Shown: positions 59,973 through 64,000 of the stretch, piece by piece
Position numbering within the stretch: the stretch's first letter is position 1
Layout of the letters: every line of letters starts with the position of its first letter
Origin: Nitrospirota bacterium
Lineage (GTDB): Bacteria > Nitrospirota > Nitrospiria > SBBL01 > JAADHI01
Direction of reading: 5' to 3'
NCBI GenBank assembly: GCA_029261195.1
Contig: JAJDBU010000059.1
Coordinates: forward strand, 1 to 64,000
Length of the DNA stretch: 64,000 nucleotides
The notes under the pieces: generated by a model
Databases searched by the model: none
Seen by the model: only the letters and a program-made list of their open reading frames with translations
Told to the model about the DNA's origin: nothing
Position numbers and translations under genes: made by a program

Positions 59973-62861
59973 TTACCTGCATTGCTCCTCAGTTGCGATT
60001 GCCTTTCCGTCGATAGGCAGACGCACAAAAAATGTCGTTCCCTCACCGGTCTCGCTCTCCAGGCTCAGGCTACCGCCATGTTTGTCCACTACCGCCGATC
60101 TTGAAATGGCAAGGCCCTGGCCGGTGCCACGGCCCACCTCCTTTGTCGTAAAGAAGGGGTCAAACACACGATCGCGGATCTTTTCCGGAATGCCTCCGCC
60201 CGTATCCCGGACGGTAATGAGTACCGTGTTTTCATTTTCCATCTCTGTCCGGATATGGATTTGTCCTTTCTCCTGGGTATCTTTAACCACACCGCCAATC
60301 GCATGGGCCGCATTGACAATGAGATTGAGAAAGACCTGGTTGATCTCGCCGACATGGCACATTACGGGAGGCAGCTCACCGAATGCGGTCTCGACATCGG
60401 CCACATATTTGTATTCGTTCTTGGCCACCGTCAGGGTGTTCGCTATCCCCTTGTTCAGGTCTGTGACGGCCTTCTCCCGCTGATCCGGGTGGGAAAAGTC
60501 TTTCATGGCCTTTACGATCTCTGATACCCGCTCGATTCCTTCAAAGGTTCGCTCAAAGGACTGAGGCAGGTGCTCCTCCAGATAAGGCAAATCAGCCAAA
60601 TCTTCTGCCTCCTTCACCTCATCAAGAACGGCTTCCTGACCGGGAAACTGCTTTAAGGCAAGACAAACTTGTTTGTACTTTCCTACAAGTTCCGAATAGT
60701 CCTCAAAGGCTGTTTTGAGGAAGTGGACATTATCTCCCAAATACTGCATAGGGGTATTGATTTCATGTGCTATCCCTGCGGCGAGCTGGCCAACGGCCTC
60801 AAGCTTTTGAGCCAAACGTAGCTCCGTCTCGATTCGCTCCCGTTCGCTCATCTCGTCACTGAGTTTGCTGTTTGCAGACTTCAAATCATGATTAAGACGG
60901 TTAAGCTTTTTAGCCGCACGTTTTTGTTCGCTGATATCACTGAACATGGCGATGTAGTGCGTGACCTTTTCCTGCTTATCCCTGACCGCGGAGATGGATA
61001 GCGTTTCCTCGTAGACCGACCCGTCCTTTCGCCGGTTCCATATTTCTCCCTGCCAATGTCCGGTCACGGCAATCTTATCCCACATGCTTTTGTAGAATGC
61101 ACTGTCGTATCTTCCGGATTGAAGGATTTTTGGGTTTTTGCCGATGACCTCTTCGGCTGAATAGCCTGTAATAAGAGAGAAAGCCGGGTTGACCGAGAGG
61201 ATATTGCCCTGAGTGTCGGTGATGGTAATTGCCTCGGTGCAGGCATCGAAGACAATGGCCGCTAAACGTTGTTCCTTCTTCACCTGCTTGCGCCAGGTGA
61301 TGTCACGCACGATTAAAGTGAATATCTGCCGATGATTCAGGTCGACTTTACTCACGGAAAGGTCTATAGGGAAGATCAGTCCATCTTTCCGTTTCCCAAG
61401 CGTCTCACGGCTGGCATCGCCAATCATCGACTCACCTGACTTCATATACCTTAAGAGGTGGCGTTCGGACATCAGGATGCTGATATTTTGGCCAATGATC
61501 TCGTCCGGGGTATAACCGAATATCCCCTCAGCCGCATGATTAAAGGTCTTAACCAGCTCGCTTTCTCCTATCGTGATAATCGCATCTGCGGCAGTCTCAA
61601 GGATGGAATTGATTGTGGCCTCAGACTTCCGGGCCTCTGTTTCAGCCTTCTCTCGGTCCCTTATTTCCTGCTGTAGAGACTGATTCGTTTTCTTAAGATC
61701 CATCGTGAGCGCTTCGCGTGCCGATGAAATATTGGCTAGACTTTCTGTCATCTTGACGAAGACCCGTGAGAGTTGACCGATTTCATCCTGTGCATCGGTA
61801 CCGACCTTGTAATCCAGATTTCCAGCTCCGACAATTTCCATTCCTTTCTGTAAGGCCAGAATCGGCTTGGCAATTGAACTCGCGAAGGCGACACCAAGAG
61901 ATGTCACCAGAAAGAGGACAATCCCTGCAAACATAAAGATTTGCCTTTTCAGTTGCGTCACCGAAGCAAAGGCTTCTTTTTCGTCAATTTTTGCCACCAA
62001 GCCCCAATTCAGAGTGGGGATATAGCGCCAGGCGGCAATAATTTTTTCCTTGCGATAGTCAATGGAGAGTCCAGCCCCTTTTCGACCGAGTACAGCTTCC
62101 TGAATCGGGAAGGCACTGTGACTGCCAATCGCCACCTTTCTCTTGAAAGAGGCATCCTCATCGTGGCGAAGTGGATTTAAAAACAATACAGCTCCATCCA
62201 CTTTTGTGGCAATCAGCGTTTCTCCGGTCTGCCCAAGACCTGTTGTATCCTGAATAAATTGATAGATTGCCGCCATATCGACTTCAAGAGCAATGACACC
62301 GGAAAATCGGCCTTGCAAATCAATGAGGGGTGCGGTGACAAGCATTCCGTAAGAGATATCCGCAACATCGTTCACAAATATTTTACTGAAATAAATTCCC
62401 TTTCGCCCTTCTTCAAAAGCTCTGCCATCATGATCAGGCAGAGTGTGATCTAAATCAAATTTCGCATGTTCGTCATTCGTCACATAGACAATATCGCCTT
62501 CCGGATTCACCAGCATCACGTCGATATATCCACTAATCAGAGTAAAGGGTTTCAACTGTCTATCCAGGCTTTTTTTCGCTTCAATGTAATCAGGGTGACT
62601 CCGATCATTTGCAAGCCGAGTCAGGGTCGGGAGGTGGGTCTTGATATTAAAATAGTGCTGCGCCGCTTTAATATCAGCCTCACGCTCAATAAAAAAGGTT
62701 TCAATCTTATCCACTTTCAGATCAGCAATTGTTTCTAATCCAGCAATTCGAGCCACCTCTAAGGCCTTCTCAGATTGATAAATAGTCCATGATTCGACAA
62801 GCAGTACGGGAACGATTGCAATCGTCAGAAAACTGAGAATCAGCTTGCTTTTGATCGTCAT
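59973..62861 (-). CDS. Membrane sensor histidine kinase (Cache-HAMP-PAS-PAS)
   Basis: A 962-residue kinase. First helix at about residues 6-26, an extracytoplasmic double Cache domain (about 30-290, with FSGVIALEVDMAAIY), second helix (about 300-322), HAMP, a coiled coil, PAS 1 (about 415-530), PAS 2 (about 535-665, VFDACTEAITITD), the phosphoacceptor His in AAGIAHEINTPMQYL, and a HATPase domain (NLIVNAAHAIGG, VRDTGGGIP, GRGTGQGLAIS). GAGGA precedes ATG 62861. A small extracellular ligand is the probable signal. It heads an operon with three response regulators. Confidence 0.92.
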   Translation of the reverse strand: MTIKSKLILSFLTIAIVPVLLVESWTIYQSEKALEVARIAGLETIADLKVDKIETFFIEREADIKAAQHYFNIKTHLPTLTRLANDRSHPDYIEAKKSLDRQLKPFTLISGYIDVMLVNPEGDIVYVTNDEHAKFDLDHTLPDHDGRAFEEGRKGIYFSKIFVNDVADISYGMLVTAPLIDLQGRFSGVIALEVDMAAIYQFIQDTTGLGQTGETLIATKVDGAVLFLNPLRHDEDASFKRKVAIGSHSAFPIQEAVLGRKGAGLSIDYRKEKIIAAWRYIPTLNWGLVAKIDEKEAFASVTQLKRQIFMFAGIVLFLVTSLGVAFASSIAKPILALQKGMEIVGAGNLDYKVGTDAQDEIGQLSRVFVKMTESLANISSAREALTMDLKKTNQSLQQEIRDREKAETEARKSEATINSILETAADAIITIGESELVKTFNHAAEGIFGYTPDEIIGQNISILMSERHLLRYMKSGESMIGDASRETLGKRKDGLIFPIDLSVSKVDLNHRQIFTLIVRDITWRKQVKKEQRLAAIVFDACTEAITITDTQGNILSVNPAFSLITGYSAEEVIGKNPKILQSGRYDSAFYKSMWDKIAVTGHWQGEIWNRRKDGSVYEETLSISAVRDKQEKVTHYIAMFSDISEQKRAAKKLNRLNHDLKSANSKLSDEMSERERIETELRLAQKLEAVGQLAAGIAHEINTPMQYLGDNVHFLKTAFEDYSELVGKYKQVCLALKQFPGQEAVLDEVKEAEDLADLPYLEEHLPQSFERTFEGIERVSEIVKAMKDFSHPDQREKAVTDLNKGIANTLTVAKNEYKYVADVETAFGELPPVMCHVGEINQVFLNLIVNAAHAIGGVVKDTQEKGQIHIRTEMENENTVLITVRDTGGGIPEKIRDRVFDPFFTTKEVGRGTGQGLAISRSAVVDKHGGSLSLESETGEGTTFFVRLPIDGKAIATEEQCR

Positions 62862-63058
62862 GACGATATCCTCTACGTTTGAATTGACCGATATGTCCAT
62901 TCATAGGTTCATTCAAGTGATATAGAAAAAGGCTACCACAAAACAGAAAAACGTCAATGATAGTTGTCGCTGGTCACTTAGGTGGAGACCTGGGGAAGCG
63001 CTGCATCGCTTTATTATTCCGGTATTAAGCCTTAAGCACTTATGCTAAAATCCCGTTC

Positions 63059-64000
63059 ATGAACGATTTTGATGTCATGGTCATCGGGGCGGGAAGCGCC
63101 GGACGGTACGGGGCAAAAGTCGCAGCGAAAGAAGGCGCAAAGGTGGCGCTGATTGAGGCCGGCCCCTTTGGTGGCCTCTGCATTCTTAATGGCTGTATGC
63201 CCACGAAGACCTACCTCCGATCCGCTGAATTGATCGGTCTGATCAAGAAAGGCCCCGAACTCGGCATTACAGTGGACGGAAAAGTCAGGATCGACTTTGA
63301 GCACATCAAAATCCGGAAAGACCGCCTGATCAAGGAAATGGCAGAAGATGCGGAGTCCGGCGTCACTGACAAAGAAAACATCACCCGCCTCAATGGACAG
63401 GCTCACTTTCTCTCAGCCCACCGCCTGCAAGTCGGGAATCAGCGCTACAACTTTGATCAGGCCCTCATCGCCACAGGTTCCAGAGTGTCTGTTCCCCCCA
63501 TTCCCGGCCTTGTCGAAAGTGGATTTTTAACAAGTGATGATGTCCTGGCGCTCGACAGTCTTCCGAAGTCGATGATTGTGTTGGGTGGCGGGGCTGAAGC
63601 ACTTGAGTTCGGACAGTTCTTCAATCGCATGGGCGTCACGACCACGATCATTCAGAGAAGCCCGCATATTCTCAGCGCTGAAGATCCCGATATTGGCGAT
63701 GCACTTGCGGAATATCTTCGGGAGGACGGCATTGAACTCTGGGCCGGAACACGTATTGAAGGCGTTATGAATCAGGGTTCACACAGGCAGGTTAAATTTA
63801 CCCACAAAGGCAGCACTGAATGTCTTGAGGCTGAGGCGCTTTTATTAACCACAGGTCGAACAGGCAATAGTGAGCGACTTCATCTGGAAGCAGCAGGGAT
63901 TGCGAGCGAGTACGGCAATATCAAGGTTAATGACTATCTCCAGACGAGCTGCCCAAATATCTATGCTGCAGGGGATGTGAACGGTATTGACCAGATTGTT
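63059..64000 (+). CDS. Dihydrolipoamide-dehydrogenase-type flavoprotein (3' end missing)
   Basis: The first 314 codons of a pyridine-nucleotide disulfide oxidoreductase, open to the right edge. FAD motif VIGAGSAGRYGA, redox pair Cys41/Cys46 in GGLCILNGCMPTK (normally LNVGCIPSK), second dinucleotide motif VLGGGAEALEFGQFF, and the second FAD contact AAGDVNG near the edge. It could be a lipoamide dehydrogenase, a mercuric-reductase-like or a quinone-linked enzyme; the C-terminal interface is outside the window. ATG 63059 has no strong ribosome site. Confidence 0.9.
   Translation, partial: MNDFDVMVIGAGSAGRYGAKVAAKEGAKVALIEAGPFGGLCILNGCMPTKTYLRSAELIGLIKKGPELGITVDGKVRIDFEHIKIRKDRLIKEMAEDAESGVTDKENITRLNGQAHFLSAHRLQVGNQRYNFDQALIATGSRVSVPPIPGLVESGFLTSDDVLALDSLPKSMIVLGGGAEALEFGQFFNRMGVTTTIIQRSPHILSAEDPDIGDALAEYLREDGIELWAGTRIEGVMNQGSHRQVKFTHKGSTECLEAEALLLTTGRTGNSERLHLEAAGIASEYGNIKVNDYLQTSCPNIYAAGDVNGIDQIV

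Overview
The window comes from a Gram-negative bacterium of moderate GC. It encodes a TonB-dependent receptor, a TolC-type outer-membrane protein, several lipoproteins and exported periplasmic enzymes. The gene content (ArsJ/GAPDH arsenic module, plsX-fab cluster, CoA-mutase cluster, exported CobN-like chelatase) fits a Nitrospirota- or Desulfobacterota-like environmental lineage, but nothing here fixes the taxon. No rRNA, tRNA, CRISPR array, prophage or transposase was seen.

Layout. 1-6.3 kb: the tail of an unknown protein, a GAF-GAF-ANTAR regulator, oligoribonuclease, a small TTG-started protein, an FAD-dependent dehydrogenase and a MotB/MotA pair. 6.4-9.1 kb: a compact arsenate detoxification unit, arsR divergent from gapdh-arsJ, with two identical-spaced ArsR-type operators between them. 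9.1-12.8 kb: DNA polymerase IV, FxsA, a 53-aa ORF, a TPR/membrane protein and a staphylococcal-nuclease-like protein. 12.9-17.8 kb: a short-chain acyl-CoA cluster (thiolase, 3-hydroxyacyl-CoA dehydrogenase, acyl-CoA dehydrogenase, B12-dependent acyl-CoA mutase). The mutase carries the Phe/Gln pair of isobutyryl-CoA mutase instead of the Tyr/Arg pair of methylmalonyl-CoA mutase. 17.8-21.3 kb (minus): proS, a spore-photoproduct-lyase-like radical SAM protein and an SDR.

21.6-46.1 kb (almost all minus) is the accessory highlight, a metal-tetrapyrrole uptake and processing locus resembling hmuYRSTUV-type operons. In transcription order it holds: an exported CbiK/CbiX-like chelatase interrupted by one in-frame stop, a very large lipoprotein, a TonB-dependent receptor, a seven-TM protein, an ExbB/MotA-like channel, a DUF2149 partner, an RnfD/NqrB-like flavin-site membrane protein, a 30-aa microprotein, a PhyH-family dioxygenase, ApbE, and a membrane-anchored CobN-like chelatase split into two separately exported halves. 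The halves are separated by vapBC, an S41 lipoprotein peptidase and a TlpA thioredoxin. Two near-identical leader/terminator elements precede the chelatase and the lipoprotein genes, and a Fur-like box lies in the first leader. An hlyD-ABC-tolC efflux operon lies just upstream.

46.1-48.1 kb: a small exported protein and an AMIN-domain lipoprotein. 48.1-55.9 kb: yceD-rpmF-plsX-fabH-ENR-fabD-fabG-acpP-fabF-rnc, driven by a perfect-consensus sigma70 promoter whose -10 is overlapped by a palindrome. 56-57 kb: a lone GT2 glycosyltransferase. 57-62.9 kb (minus): a sensor kinase with three response regulators, one with HDOD and one with a degenerate HD-GYP-like output. 63.06 kb to the end: a truncated dihydrolipoamide-dehydrogenase-type flavoprotein.
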